Assembly (NCBI RefSeq): GCF_003984625.1 | Contig: NZ_RWKH01000019.1 | Span: forward strand, 60,336-124,335 | DNA length: 64,000 bases | Reading direction: 5' to 3' | Origin: Variovorax sp. DXTD-1 | GTDB lineage: Bacteria > Pseudomonadota > Gammaproteobacteria > Burkholderiales > Burkholderiaceae_C | Part shown: positions 18,101-28,107 of the stretch, in pieces | Layout: every line of letters starts with the position of its first letter | Position numbering within the stretch: the stretch's first letter is position 1 | Notes under the pieces: generated by a model | The model's database searches: none | The model's input: the letters and a program-made list of their open reading frames with translations, nothing else | What the model was told of the DNA's origin: nothing | Made by a program: the position numbers and the translations under genes

Positions 18101-21100
18101 GGCAGTGGGATCGAAGTGAGCAACGCCGCGGCCAATCTGAGCTTCAGCGGACTGGTCACCAGCAGCGACGGCGCCAACTTCACCAAGAGCGGCGCCGGCA
18201 CGCTGACCTTGTCCAACGACGGCAATGACTACACCGGCATGACGACCGTAACCGGCGGCCTGCTGTCGGTGGACACGCTGGCCAATGGCGGCCAGGTCAG
18301 CGGCATTGGTGCGGCGTCCGCGGCGTCCGCCAACCTGGTGCTCGACGGCGGGGGCCTGCAGTACACCGGCACCACCACCAGCACCAACCGCGGCTTCACC
18401 TTGGGCGCGGGCAACGGCACTGTCGACGTAAACAACGCGGCGACCACCTTGACCGTCAGCGGCGCCGTCGTGCAGCAGGCGGGGGGGAACCGTAGGCTGA
18501 CCAAGAACGGCGCCGGCACGCTGGTGCTCTCCGGCACCAACACCTATACCGGTGGCAACACGGTCAACGCCGGCGTATTGCGTGCCGGCTCGACCCAGGC
18601 GTTTGGCGCCCTGAGCGGCGCCGGCGTCATGACGCTGGCCAATGCCGCCGGCGTCACCCTGGATCTCAACAACTTCAGCAACAGCATCGGCCCGCTCAAC
18701 GGCGGCGGCGCCAACGGCGGCAACGTCACCCTGGGTTCGGCCACCTTGCGCATCGCCAGCGGTAATGGCAACTATTCGGGCGTGATCAGCGGCACCGGCG
18801 GTGTCTGGCGCACCGACGGCGGCAACCAGACTTTCAATGGCTGCAACAACACCTATACCGGGGTCACCAACCTGCAGGGCGCGACCCTGACCGTCGACTG
18901 CCTGGCCAACGGCGGCGCGGCCAGCGGCATTGGTGCGTCCAGCAACGCATCGGCCAATCTGACGTTCACCAACGGCAATTTGAACTATACCGGCGGCACC
19001 GTCAGCATCGATCGCGGGTTCAATCTTGCGGGCTATGGCGTCATCGATGTGGTCAGCGGCACGACGCTGGGCTTCAGCGGCCAGGTCATCGGTGGGGGTG
19101 AGCTGTACAAGGACAACGCGGGCACGCTGGTGCTGTCCGGCAACAACACATACACCAACAACACCCGAGTCAGAGGCGGCACGCTGCGCGCAGGTTCGAA
19201 CACAGCCTTCGGCACCACCAACTCCTTCTGGTTGGACAACACCGCCGGCGCATTGCTGGACCTGAACAATTTCAATGCCAACGCGGGCGCTCTTATCGGC
19301 GGCGGCGCCGCGGGCGGGAACATCACGTTGGGCACGGGCACGCTGACGATCAGGGATGGCCTCGGTCAGACGTACGCGGGTGCGATCAGCGGTACCGGCA
19401 ACCTGATCAAGAATGGTGGCGGCACCCAGACGCTGTCCGGCTGCAACAGCAGCTATAGCGGTACGACGACGATCAATGCCGGCGTGCTGGCGGTGGGCTG
19501 CCTGCCTAACGGCGGTGTCAACAGCGCGATGGGCGCTTCCAGCGCGGCCCCGGCAAACCTGGTGCTCAACGGCGGCACCCTGCGCTACACCGGGGGAGGC
19601 GACAGTACCGACCGACAGTTCACCCTCGGCACCAATGGCGGCACGCTCGATGCGTCCGGCGCCGGCATCATCGAGTTCGCTTCCAGCGCCCCGGTTACTT
19701 TGGCCGGCGCCAACACCGCACGCACGCTCACCCTGACCGGCACCAACACCGGCTACAACCTCCTCGCCGCGCAGTTGGACAACAACGGCGCCGGCGTCAC
19801 TTCCCTGACCAAGACCGGCACCGGCACCTGGCGCCTGACCAACGCCAACAGCACCTATACGGGCGTCACGCGGATCAACGGCGGCGTGCTCAGCGTGGAC
19901 CAGCTGGCCAACGGCGGGCAGGCCAGCAGCATCGGCGCATCGTCCAACGCGGCGGCCAACCTGGTGATCGGCAACGGTTCCACGCTGCGCTACACCGGCG
20001 CCGGCAGCACCACCGACCGCCAGTTCACCCTCGATACCGGTGTCACCTTCATCGAGTCTTCCGGCACCGGCGCGCTGCAGTTCACCAACACCGGTGCGGT
20101 GACCCTCACCGGAGCCAACACCGCGCGCACCATCGCACTGGGCGGCACCAATACGGGCGCAAACATCATGGGCGGCGCCATCGGGGACAACGGCACCGGC
20201 AAGACCACGCTGGCCAAGAACGACAGCGGTACCTGGATCCTGACCGGCAACAACACCTATACCGGCAATACCGTCATCAACAACGGCAATCTGGTGATCG
20301 GCAATGGCGGCACCACCGGCAACGCGGGTGCCGGCAATGTCATCGTCGATTCCCCAACCTCGACGCTGTCGCTCAACCGCAGCGACACCTTCACCTTCAA
20401 CGGCACCCTGAGCGGCCCGGGCACGTTGGCGCAGATCGGCACCGGCACCAGCGTGCTGACTTCGGCCAACAACAGCATCGGCGCGACCACCATCAGCGCA
20501 GGCACGCTTCAGGTGAACGGTGGCCTGGCGACGCCAACGGTCGGCATGACCGGCGCCTCCGCGCTCACCATCAACGGATTGGTACAGGCCACCGGCGGCG
20601 TGCCGAGCGCGCTCACCGGCGATGCGGGGGCGCAGACGGTCACCGTCAACACCGGCGGCACATTGCTGGCCAACGGCAACCTGGGCGGCGGCAACGACAC
20701 CGTGAACCTCACCGGCACCTTGAACACCGGTGCCGGATCCCTGCAGCTGGGCGACGGTGACGACACCCTGGTGCTCAACGACGGCGCGCAGATGCTGGGC
20801 GGCGGCGTGGGTTCGTCCGGCGGCAGCGGCACCGACACCCTGGTGGTCAATACCGCGCTGGGCTACACGCTGGATGGCGGCAAGATCGATACTTTCGACA
20901 TCCTGACCAAGCAGAACACCGGCGTGCTGACCTTGACCGGCAACCATGACTTCGCCACGGGCACGACCCTGGATGGCGGCACGCTGGACGTGGACGGCAC
21001 GCTGGCAACGACCGGCTTGACCATGGCCGACGACACCACGCTCAACGTGGATGGCGTCGTCAACGCCGGTCCGATGGGTCCGGTGATCATCACCGGCAGC

Positions 21101-24100
21101 GCCGGCAGCAATACCATCTCCGTGGCAGCTGGCGGCAGCCTGTCCGGCAACGGCAACCTGGGCGATGGCGCGGACGCCGTCACCCTTGCGGGAGAACTGG
21201 ATACCGGCGCCGGAGCGTTGGCGCTGGGGGCCGGCGACGACCAACTGACCTTGCACAGCGGCGCCTTCATCATCGGTGCCGGCGTCGACGCAGGCACTGG
21301 CAGCAATGACCGGCTGGTGTTGGACAACGCTTCCGACCTGATATTCGATGGCGGCCAGACCGCCGGCTTCGAGTTCCTGGAAAAGAACAATGCGGGCTTG
21401 GCGACCATCACCGGTACGCAGACTTTCGCTGGAGGCACCACCATCAACCAAGGTGCCCTGACCCTCGCCGGGAATTTCCAGACCCCGACCGTGGCGATGA
21501 CCGATGACACCGCGCTCAACGTCGAAGGCTCGCTGCAGGGCGGCGGCGGCACCAGCGCCGTGATCACCGGCAGCGTCGGCGACAACACAGTCACGGTAGG
21601 CGCAGGTGGCACGCTGCTCGCCAACGGCGACCTGGGCGCGGGCAACGACGTGCTGGACGTGGCCGGCACGCTGGACACCGGCGCCGGCGTGTTTGCGCTG
21701 GGCGACGGCAACGACACGCTGACGATCCACGAGAACACGCGCATCCTGGGCACCGTGTCGGCCGGCGCCGGCATCGACACCTTCGACACCCATATCGACA
21801 CCGTGGCCGACCTGGGTGCGGTGCAGGGCTTCGAGACCCTGAGCAAGACCGGCACCGGCGTGCTGAACATCAACGGGCCCCTGAGCTCGGACTTCACCAC
21901 GGTCCAGGTGGCTCAAGGCACCCTGAACGTGACCGCCGCCGGCGATGTGGTGCCGGCGCCCGGAAGCGCGCTGACCACCATCGTGGCAAGCGGTGCGACG
22001 CTGAACGTGGACGGCAGCTACGGTTGCGGCGCCGGCAACGACACGATGACCGTCGCAGGCACCGTATCGGGCAGCGGCACCATCGACCTGTGCGGCGGTG
22101 ACGATACCTTGACCCTGCGGGATGGCGCGCTTCTGGGCAATGCCATCAGCGCAGGTCTCGGAACCGCGGACACGCTGGTGCTCGACGTTGCCGGCGCGCT
22201 CGCCTTCGATGCAGGCAACACCACCAACTTCGAACTGCTGCGCAAGGACAACGCCGGTACGGCCACTCTGACCGGGAGCCAGAGCTTCAGCGGCGGCACA
22301 GTGATCAACGGTGGCACGCTGGATGTGGACGGCGCGCTCGAAACACCCACGATCAACCTGGCCGACGGCACTGAACTGCGTGTGGACGGCACGGTGCAGG
22401 CGGGTGGAGCGGCGGCTGCCGTCATCACCGGCAGCGCAGGCATCAACACAGTGACCGTGGGCGTCGGCGGCACGCTGCGGGCCTCGGGCGACCTGGGCGC
22501 CGGTGACGACGTGCTGGATGTTGCCGGCACCCTCGATACCGGCGGCGGCGTGTTCGCGCTGGGCGACGGCAACGATAACTTCGTGGTGCACGATGGCACC
22601 GTGGTGAACGGCACCATCGATGGCGGCGCGGGCCTGGACACCCGTACCTACGCCATCAACACCAGCGCCGATCTGGGCGCGCTGGTGAACTTCGAGGGCG
22701 TGACCAAGACCGGCACCGGCGTGCTCAACATCACCGGCCCGGGCGCCACCGCGCTGCAGGAAGTGCAGGTGCTCCAAGGCGCGCTGGATGTTCACGCCGG
22801 TGCCAGCGTCGTCGCGACCGCGGGCAGTGCGTTGAACGCCATCGTGGCCACCGGCGCGACCCTGAACGTGGGTGGTGCGTTCGGCTGCGGCGGCGGGGAC
22901 GACAGCCTGAATGTGTCCGGCACGCTCAGCGGCAGCGGCAGCGTCAATCTGTGCGGCGGCGACGACACCCTGGTCTTGAACGACGGCGCCAACCTGGCTG
23001 GGCTGACCAACCCCATCGACGGCGATGCGGGCTCGGACCTGGTGGTGCTTAACAATGCCGGCGCCCTGGCCCTCGACGCGGGCAAGGTCGCCAACTTCGA
23101 AGTGCTGCGCAAGGACAACACCGGCGAGGCGATCCTGACCGGCGCTCACAGCTTCAGCGGCGGCACCCTCCTCAACGGCGGCACCCTGACTGTGGCCGGC
23201 ACCCTCGAAACGCCTGCCGTCGCCATGGGCGACGACACCGTACTCAATGTCGACAACCTGCTGTCGGCCGGGGCGGGCGCTGCGGCGGTCATCACCGGCA
23301 GCAGCGGCGCCAATACCGTCAACGTGCGCCAAGGCGGACTGCTGCTCGCCAGTGGCGACCTGGGCGACGGCGACGACGTGCTGAACGTGTCCGGCACCCT
23401 GGACACGGCCGGCGGCGTCCTTTCGCTCGGCGCTGGCAGCGACACCTTCACCATCCACGACGGCACGGTGGTGCGGGGCACGGTGGATGGCGGGGCGGGC
23501 CAGGATGTCTTCAATCCCGACATCAACACCAGCGCCGACCTGGGGGCGTTGACGAACTTCGAGGTCCTGACCAAGACCGGCAGCGGCGTGCTCAACGTCA
23601 ACGGTCCCGCGCAGTCGGACTTTGCCGAGGTGAATGTGCTGGACGGTACCTTGAACATCGGCCCGGCTGGCGGGATCGGGGGGGTGCAGCACGCCACCGT
23701 GGCTGGCGGCGCCACGCTGAACCTGGATGGCAACCTGCTGTTCACGAGCGGCGACGATACCCTGTCGGTGGCCGGCACCGTGTCCGGCGGCGGAATGCTC
23801 GACATGGGCGACGGCAACGACACGTTCACGATTCGGGACGGTGCGAATCTGACCGCTTTGAGCACGCCGGTGAGCGGCGGCGCGGGCACCGATGTCTTTG
23901 TGGCCGACCTGGTCGGCAGCGCCACCCTCGGCGGCGCCGTCGACTTCGAGACGCTGACCAAGACCAACGTCGGCACCTTGAACATCGCCGGCCCGGCGCC
24001 CTCGACGTTCACTACCGTCAACGTGGAGGGCGGCACCCTGAACATCGGAATGGCCGGCAGCCTGAACGGCGTGCAGGACGCGACCGTCGCCAGCGGCGCG

Positions 24101-27100
24101 CGAATGGTCGTGGACGGCTCGCTGCGCTTCACGTCCGGCGCGGACCGCTTCACCGTGGCAGGCGATGTCAGCGGACTCGGCACGCTCGATATGCTCGATG
24201 GCGACGATACGCTGACCCTGAGGGACGGCGCTGACCTGTCCGGCCTGTCCATGGCCATCGACGGCGGGGCCGGCACCGACACCCTGGTCGCGGACATTGC
24301 CGGCAACGCCACCCTGGGCGGCGTCGCCAACTTCGAAACGCTGAGCAAGACCAACACCGGCACGCTGACCGTTACGGGACCCGCACCCTCGGATTTCACG
24401 ACGGTGCACGTGGACGGCGGAACATTGGACATTGGCGCCGTCGGCAGTGTCAGCGGTGTGGTCACCACGACCGTGGCCGGGGGCGCGGCCCTGAATGTCG
24501 CTGGCAACTACAGCGGCTCGAGCGGCAATGACACGATGACGATCGCGGGAGCGGTCCGCGGCGCCGGTGTCATCGCACTCAACGACGGCGATGACGTCGT
24601 CACCCTCAACGACGGGGCGGACTTCAGCGGCTTCAGCGGCACCCTGGACGGCGGTGCGCACAGCGGCGGCGACACGGTGGTGCTCAACAATGCCGGGGCG
24701 TTGACCTTCGGCGCCGGCACCGTCACCAACTTCGAAGTCCTGGTCAAGACCAACACCGGCAAGGCGACTCTGACCGGCACGCAGAGCTTCAGCGGCGGCA
24801 CCACGCTCGCCGGCGGCGAGCTGGTGGTCGACGGTGCCCTGGCCACGCCGACGCTGGCGATGAGCGACGACACGGCGATGACCGTCAATGGCACGCTCGA
24901 TGCGGGCGGCGGTGCGCCCGTCGTCATTTCCGGCAGTGCCGGCGCCAACACGATCACCATCGCCGGGACCGCAATGGCCCGTGGCGACCTGGGCGACGGC
25001 GCCGACGTGCTGGATGTCGCGGGCACCCTCGATACCGGCGGCGGCTTGTTCGCGTTGGGTGCAGGAGACGACAAGTTCGTGGTGCACGACGGCACTGTGG
25101 TGAATGGCACGGTCGACGGTGGCGCCGGCCTGGACACGCGCGTGTACGACATCAACCTGGCCGCCAATCTGGGGGCGCTGGTGAACTTCGAGGGCGTGAC
25201 GAAGACAGGCACCGGTGTGCTCAACATCACCGGCCCCGCAACCACCGCCCTTCAGGAAGTGAAGGTGCTCGGCGGCACCCTGAACATCGGACCGGCCGGC
25301 AGCGTGACGGCGATCCCCGGCAGCCCGCTCGACACCTTGGTGGCCGCCGGTGCGACCTTGAACGTCGACGGCAGCTATGGTTGCGGCGACAGCAACGACA
25401 CGATGCGCGTGGGCGGCACGGTGTCTGGCACGGGAACCATCGACATGTGCGGCGGCGAGGACGTGCTGACCCTGCAGGACGGAGCGGTGCTGGCCGCCAC
25501 GATCAGCGGTGGCGGCCACGGCACGGGCGACACGGTGGTGCTCGACACCACCAGCGCCTTCACCTTCGACGCGGCCCGCACGATCAATTTCGAGGTCCTG
25601 CGCAAGGACAACCTGGGCGAGGCGACGCTGACGGGGGCGCAGGATTTCACCGGGGGCACCGTTCTCAACGGCGGGACCTTGACGATCGCGGGGCAACTGG
25701 GGAGCCCGACCGTGACGATGGCCGACGACACGGTGCTGAACGTCAACGGCGTGCTGCAAGCCATCGGCGGCACCGCGACAACCATCACCGGCAGCGCCGG
25801 CGCCAACACCGTAACGGTTGGCGCAGGCGGCACCTTGCTGGCCGTGGGCGACCTGGGCGCCGGCAACGACGTGCTGGACGTCGCCGGCAAACTCGACACG
25901 GCAGGCGGCGTGTTCGCGCTGGGCGACGGCGACGACACCCTGCGCATCCACGACGGGACCCAGACCATCGGCACGGTGGACGGCGGCGCCGGTGTCGACA
26001 CCCTGTCCGCGCAGATCGATCGCACAGCGAACCTGGGGCCGACGACGAACTTCGAGACCCTGCGCAAAGGCGGCGTCGGCACGTTGGCCCTGGACGGGAA
26101 CCAGGCCTACATCACGACACTGGTGGACCAAGGCACATTGGCCCTGTCCGCCGGCACTTCCCTGACCAGCCAGCACACGACGGTCAGCGCGGGCGCCACC
26201 CTCGATGCACGCCGAGGCAGTTTTGGCGGCACCGCCGGCGATGACACCTTCAGCTCCATGGGCACGGTGATGGGCGCGCTCGCCTTTGGGGCCGGCAACG
26301 ACATGGCGAGTTTCGTGGGCGGTGATATCACGGGTCTGACTGGCCTGGACGGGGGCGACGGCGGCGACGACCGGGTCAGCTTCAGCGCGCTGAAAGTGGA
26401 TGCTGACGCATTGCCCATTCACGGCTGGGAGCGCGTGAGCTTGCAAGACGGCACTGCCATGAGCCTGGGCCGCAGGCTCGGCCTGGGCGGCGGAGTCCTG
26501 GCGATAGACGCAAGCTCGACCTTGCTCGCCAACGCCGGGGCAGCCATCGGCGGAAGCGTCGAGAACGCCGGCACGATGGTCACCGCAGCGAACCGCCTCG
26601 CGATCAGTGGCGGCTACACCGGGCGCAACGGCGCGTTGCAGGTGGCGGTATCGCCGGGCCGCGGCACCAGTGGCGGCCTGGACATCGCAGGCGATGTCGC
26701 GGGGACCACGGCGGTGACTTTCGTGAGCGACGGCACCGTGGCCGCGCAGTTGCCATCCTCGATACAGGTGATATCCAGTCCCAACGACGATGCCGCCACC
26801 GACGGCCGCTTTGTGGCCGCCGGCGACGGCACGCTTCGTTTCGCGGGCAGCGTGCACCCGTGGACGTTCGGAAAGCAGGGCGATGGCTGGTATCTCAATT
26901 CAGCCGCGGACGCCCTGCTGCCGGAGATCGGCGCGTATGCCGCGCTGCCGAGCATGGCGTACGCGGGCATCCAGGACAGCAGCCGACTGTTGTTCCAGCG
27001 CATGGCCGGCATCCGAGGCGACACGCCGCGCTGCGGTGCGGACGATACAGCGCCCCAGCGGGTTCGCTCGAAGCTGATCGGCGAGTGCACTGGCTTCTGG

Positions 27101-27937
27101 ATGGCCACCACCTATAGCGACATGAAGATGGGCGCCAATCCTGGCTTTGCGTTCAGCGGCCAGAACCGGGGCCTGTACGCGGGCGTGGATTGGCTGTTGG
27201 AGGAGCACGCGACCCGCACTTGGCGCGGCGGTGTCTTCGTCGGCTTCCAGGAAGGTGACTATTCGACCAGCGGTGCCAATTCGACCGGGCTGCGAGTTCC
27301 CGGGAAGGCCAGGGTGAGCATCAATGCGCCGACCTTCGGCGGGTACAGCAGCATGACCTGGCGGGGCGGCACGTACGTCGACGTGACGGCGACGGGGCAG
27401 GTCGCGACAAGGACCAAGATCACTGCGGCGGATGGGTTCGAGCAATCCATCCGCGGCGAGAGCGTGAGCATGAACGCCCGCCTGGGCCACCGCTTCAAGC
27501 CCGGTGACGGCTGGACGGTGGAACCGCAGCTGCAACTGGGCGTCAGCTGGATGGCCGGCAGTCATCTGCAGGATGCCAGCGGCAAGCATGTGTCCATCGA
27601 GAACAGTGTGCTTCGCACGGCACGCGTTGCGGTACGCACGGAGAAAGTGTTCGATGCCGCTGGCGGCGCACGCATCCGTCCATGGGTGACGCTCGGGCTG
27701 CAGGACACGCTGGGCGAGAAGCGCAACAGCGTGTATGTCGGCGCGGCGGGATCGAGCGCGGCACCCCAGGGCTTTGCGAACCACGGCCTGGGCCGCACAG
27801 CCACTCTGGAAATCGGCGTGGAGGCCGAGGTGAACAAGTCGGTCAATCTTTTTCTTGTGGGCTCGTATGACAAGAGCGTTGGCGGCAGCAAGTTTGAACA
27901 GCGTCAGGCGAATCTGGGCGTGCGGATCAAATGGTGA
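15125..27937 (+). CDS. Giant classical autotransporter adhesin with PATR and GD-rich repeat passenger
   Basis: 4270 residues, type Va secreted surface protein. N-terminus MNRIFRIIWSRALQSWVVASE is an extended signal peptide region, then a hydrophobic segment with cleavage near residue 75 (AFASA-AD). Passenger part 1 (about 15.7-20.4 kb): some eleven autotransporter-associated beta-strand repeats of the form GTLVLSGTNTYTGGT. Part 2 (20.5-26.2 kb): seven long modules combining TGSAGxNTVTV, DVLDVAGTLDTGxGVFALGDGxDTL and NFExLxKTGTGVLNI-type strands. Last 300 residues (27.0-27.9 kb): the beta-barrel, from ECTGFWMATTYSDMKMG to the terminal ANLGVRIKW, with the expected aromatic last residue. Cys occurs in pairs 20-30 residues apart in five repeats and in the linker. 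GAAAGGA seven bases upstream supports 15125; 15107 would displace the ESPR. No protease site or ligand motif recognised. Confidence 0.93.
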   Translation: MNRIFRIIWSRALQSWVVASERASGRGKEGGRVDRRIAIGRLAPGAVGVLRPIPPGPLRPVMLAALMALPAFASAADRYWDVNGTGVGAGGTGTWDATSSVWSPNNDGVSGPYSAWNNAALDDAIFGTTPGTVTLAQPITVHSLNFVNMNGWVLTGSSLALGGVNPTITNAGTVTISSVINSASGLIKAGAGALTLDGSNSFGSGIAINGGSLTLNAANSFTGAINATGGGLAIGTVGDAALGSLGNQINLGGGQTLSTSGTISASRTVNLVSGMGNIRGSGLGSVFYTGAGGMNVGDGIALTNNANNYQGQTQFTTLPGWGGDSYFFSSIADLGVASALGAPTTVANGTILLGPGGGQALGASALHYTGTGHSSNRNWNLRPGNYAGGAYLHNSGSGRLTLTGAISATGGSQPFGFSANSADMDLLGVISSNSGRSAVFTAGGGRTIRLGTANTFSGQANIGGAGTVEASLIANVGVAGSLGTGSIFINGGNLSYLGAGESTNKNWTVSNGALNSNGTGALALGGTLAIGGTATLGGSFTGADNIISGVISGAGNLRSAGNSTWTLTGANTYTGSTIVNSGVLRAGTAGAFGASTVAQVNGGTLDLNGFSRTFSTLSGTGGTVNLGSATLTLEAPTGTTASYAGTIAGSGGLTKLGASTQTLTGANTYTGATTIGGGTLSLNFSPAGGPASNIIASASTLNMSGGTLNVIGAAGESNTQTFNGLNISAGNNIIGATSGSGGSTTVNLGTISRTGGLMNFNLPTSGNITTASTVLGGWATVNGTDYAKVVGGNITAFTAADYTNKDNAANWLNNEFITDAAGFFGTVSGSVQLGGLRYTRPVSTTVTVNPGQTLGVDGTIIVAPTVLNTNQVITGGILTGANGGALGIQQNSTGNFTIASQIVDNGVGMGFVKAGTGLVTLINAANSYTGGTTVAQGILSVNNIGNGGVASSIGASSAASSNLLLEGSTLRYTGASTSSDRGFTFAKSGAILGSGIEVSNAAANLSFSGLVTSSDGANFTKSGAGTLTLSNDGNDYTGMTTVTGGLLSVDTLANGGQVSGIGAASAASANLVLDGGGLQYTGTTTSTNRGFTLGAGNGTVDVNNAATTLTVSGAVVQQAGGNRRLTKNGAGTLVLSGTNTYTGGNTVNAGVLRAGSTQAFGALSGAGVMTLANAAGVTLDLNNFSNSIGPLNGGGANGGNVTLGSATLRIASGNGNYSGVISGTGGVWRTDGGNQTFNGCNNTYTGVTNLQGATLTVDCLANGGAASGIGASSNASANLTFTNGNLNYTGGTVSIDRGFNLAGYGVIDVVSGTTLGFSGQVIGGGELYKDNAGTLVLSGNNTYTNNTRVRGGTLRAGSNTAFGTTNSFWLDNTAGALLDLNNFNANAGALIGGGAAGGNITLGTGTLTIRDGLGQTYAGAISGTGNLIKNGGGTQTLSGCNSSYSGTTTINAGVLAVGCLPNGGVNSAMGASSAAPANLVLNGGTLRYTGGGDSTDRQFTLGTNGGTLDASGAGIIEFASSAPVTLAGANTARTLTLTGTNTGYNLLAAQLDNNGAGVTSLTKTGTGTWRLTNANSTYTGVTRINGGVLSVDQLANGGQASSIGASSNAAANLVIGNGSTLRYTGAGSTTDRQFTLDTGVTFIESSGTGALQFTNTGAVTLTGANTARTIALGGTNTGANIMGGAIGDNGTGKTTLAKNDSGTWILTGNNTYTGNTVINNGNLVIGNGGTTGNAGAGNVIVDSPTSTLSLNRSDTFTFNGTLSGPGTLAQIGTGTSVLTSANNSIGATTISAGTLQVNGGLATPTVGMTGASALTINGLVQATGGVPSALTGDAGAQTVTVNTGGTLLANGNLGGGNDTVNLTGTLNTGAGSLQLGDGDDTLVLNDGAQMLGGGVGSSGGSGTDTLVVNTALGYTLDGGKIDTFDILTKQNTGVLTLTGNHDFATGTTLDGGTLDVDGTLATTGLTMADDTTLNVDGVVNAGPMGPVIITGSAGSNTISVAAGGSLSGNGNLGDGADAVTLAGELDTGAGALALGAGDDQLTLHSGAFIIGAGVDAGTGSNDRLVLDNASDLIFDGGQTAGFEFLEKNNAGLATITGTQTFAGGTTINQGALTLAGNFQTPTVAMTDDTALNVEGSLQGGGGTSAVITGSVGDNTVTVGAGGTLLANGDLGAGNDVLDVAGTLDTGAGVFALGDGNDTLTIHENTRILGTVSAGAGIDTFDTHIDTVADLGAVQGFETLSKTGTGVLNINGPLSSDFTTVQVAQGTLNVTAAGDVVPAPGSALTTIVASGATLNVDGSYGCGAGNDTMTVAGTVSGSGTIDLCGGDDTLTLRDGALLGNAISAGLGTADTLVLDVAGALAFDAGNTTNFELLRKDNAGTATLTGSQSFSGGTVINGGTLDVDGALETPTINLADGTELRVDGTVQAGGAAAAVITGSAGINTVTVGVGGTLRASGDLGAGDDVLDVAGTLDTGGGVFALGDGNDNFVVHDGTVVNGTIDGGAGLDTRTYAINTSADLGALVNFEGVTKTGTGVLNITGPGATALQEVQVLQGALDVHAGASVVATAGSALNAIVATGATLNVGGAFGCGGGDDSLNVSGTLSGSGSVNLCGGDDTLVLNDGANLAGLTNPIDGDAGSDLVVLNNAGALALDAGKVANFEVLRKDNTGEAILTGAHSFSGGTLLNGGTLTVAGTLETPAVAMGDDTVLNVDNLLSAGAGAAAVITGSSGANTVNVRQGGLLLASGDLGDGDDVLNVSGTLDTAGGVLSLGAGSDTFTIHDGTVVRGTVDGGAGQDVFNPDINTSADLGALTNFEVLTKTGSGVLNVNGPAQSDFAEVNVLDGTLNIGPAGGIGGVQHATVAGGATLNLDGNLLFTSGDDTLSVAGTVSGGGMLDMGDGNDTFTIRDGANLTALSTPVSGGAGTDVFVADLVGSATLGGAVDFETLTKTNVGTLNIAGPAPSTFTTVNVEGGTLNIGMAGSLNGVQDATVASGARMVVDGSLRFTSGADRFTVAGDVSGLGTLDMLDGDDTLTLRDGADLSGLSMAIDGGAGTDTLVADIAGNATLGGVANFETLSKTNTGTLTVTGPAPSDFTTVHVDGGTLDIGAVGSVSGVVTTTVAGGAALNVAGNYSGSSGNDTMTIAGAVRGAGVIALNDGDDVVTLNDGADFSGFSGTLDGGAHSGGDTVVLNNAGALTFGAGTVTNFEVLVKTNTGKATLTGTQSFSGGTTLAGGELVVDGALATPTLAMSDDTAMTVNGTLDAGGGAPVVISGSAGANTITIAGTAMARGDLGDGADVLDVAGTLDTGGGLFALGAGDDKFVVHDGTVVNGTVDGGAGLDTRVYDINLAANLGALVNFEGVTKTGTGVLNITGPATTALQEVKVLGGTLNIGPAGSVTAIPGSPLDTLVAAGATLNVDGSYGCGDSNDTMRVGGTVSGTGTIDMCGGEDVLTLQDGAVLAATISGGGHGTGDTVVLDTTSAFTFDAARTINFEVLRKDNLGEATLTGAQDFTGGTVLNGGTLTIAGQLGSPTVTMADDTVLNVNGVLQAIGGTATTITGSAGANTVTVGAGGTLLAVGDLGAGNDVLDVAGKLDTAGGVFALGDGDDTLRIHDGTQTIGTVDGGAGVDTLSAQIDRTANLGPTTNFETLRKGGVGTLALDGNQAYITTLVDQGTLALSAGTSLTSQHTTVSAGATLDARRGSFGGTAGDDTFSSMGTVMGALAFGAGNDMASFVGGDITGLTGLDGGDGGDDRVSFSALKVDADALPIHGWERVSLQDGTAMSLGRRLGLGGGVLAIDASSTLLANAGAAIGGSVENAGTMVTAANRLAISGGYTGRNGALQVAVSPGRGTSGGLDIAGDVAGTTAVTFVSDGTVAAQLPSSIQVISSPNDDAATDGRFVAAGDGTLRFAGSVHPWTFGKQGDGWYLNSAADALLPEIGAYAALPSMAYAGIQDSSRLLFQRMAGIRGDTPRCGADDTAPQRVRSKLIGECTGFWMATTYSDMKMGANPGFAFSGQNRGLYAGVDWLLEEHATRTWRGGVFVGFQEGDYSTSGANSTGLRVPGKARVSINAPTFGGYSSMTWRGGTYVDVTATGQVATRTKITAADGFEQSIRGESVSMNARLGHRFKPGDGWTVEPQLQLGVSWMAGSHLQDASGKHVSIENSVLRTARVAVRTEKVFDAAGGARIRPWVTLGLQDTLGEKRNSVYVGAAGSSAAPQGFANHGLGRTATLEIGVEAEVNKSVNLFLVGSYDKSVGGSKFEQRQANLGVRIKW

Positions 27938-28107
27938 GCGTGGCCGGCGATGCAGCGCTCGCCGATACACTGGCAAATGGCCACCGCTCATCGGAAGCCG
28001 CGGGCCGGTTCGCATGAGCAGTACATCGCGCGCACCCGAAAGGCTTGGTGACGGTTTGTGGCAACTGAAGGAGCGATGATGGCATCGCCGAGCGAGAGAG
28101 GGAAAAG

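Noticed and set aside
15700..26250. Regular repeats considered as CRISPR or satellite DNA
   Set aside because: The repeats are in frame within one coding sequence, diverged at the DNA level, with no short identical repeats and unique spacers. No CRISPR array was seen anywhere in the window.
18002..26857. Open minus-strand frame of 2951 codons antisense to the autotransporter
   Set aside because: Its composition (Gly/Ala/Arg/His/Gln/Val repeats) is what the codons of the Gly/Thr/Asn/Asp-rich repeats give in reverse; it has no domain, start signal or export signal, and its repeats follow the autotransporter's module lengths.
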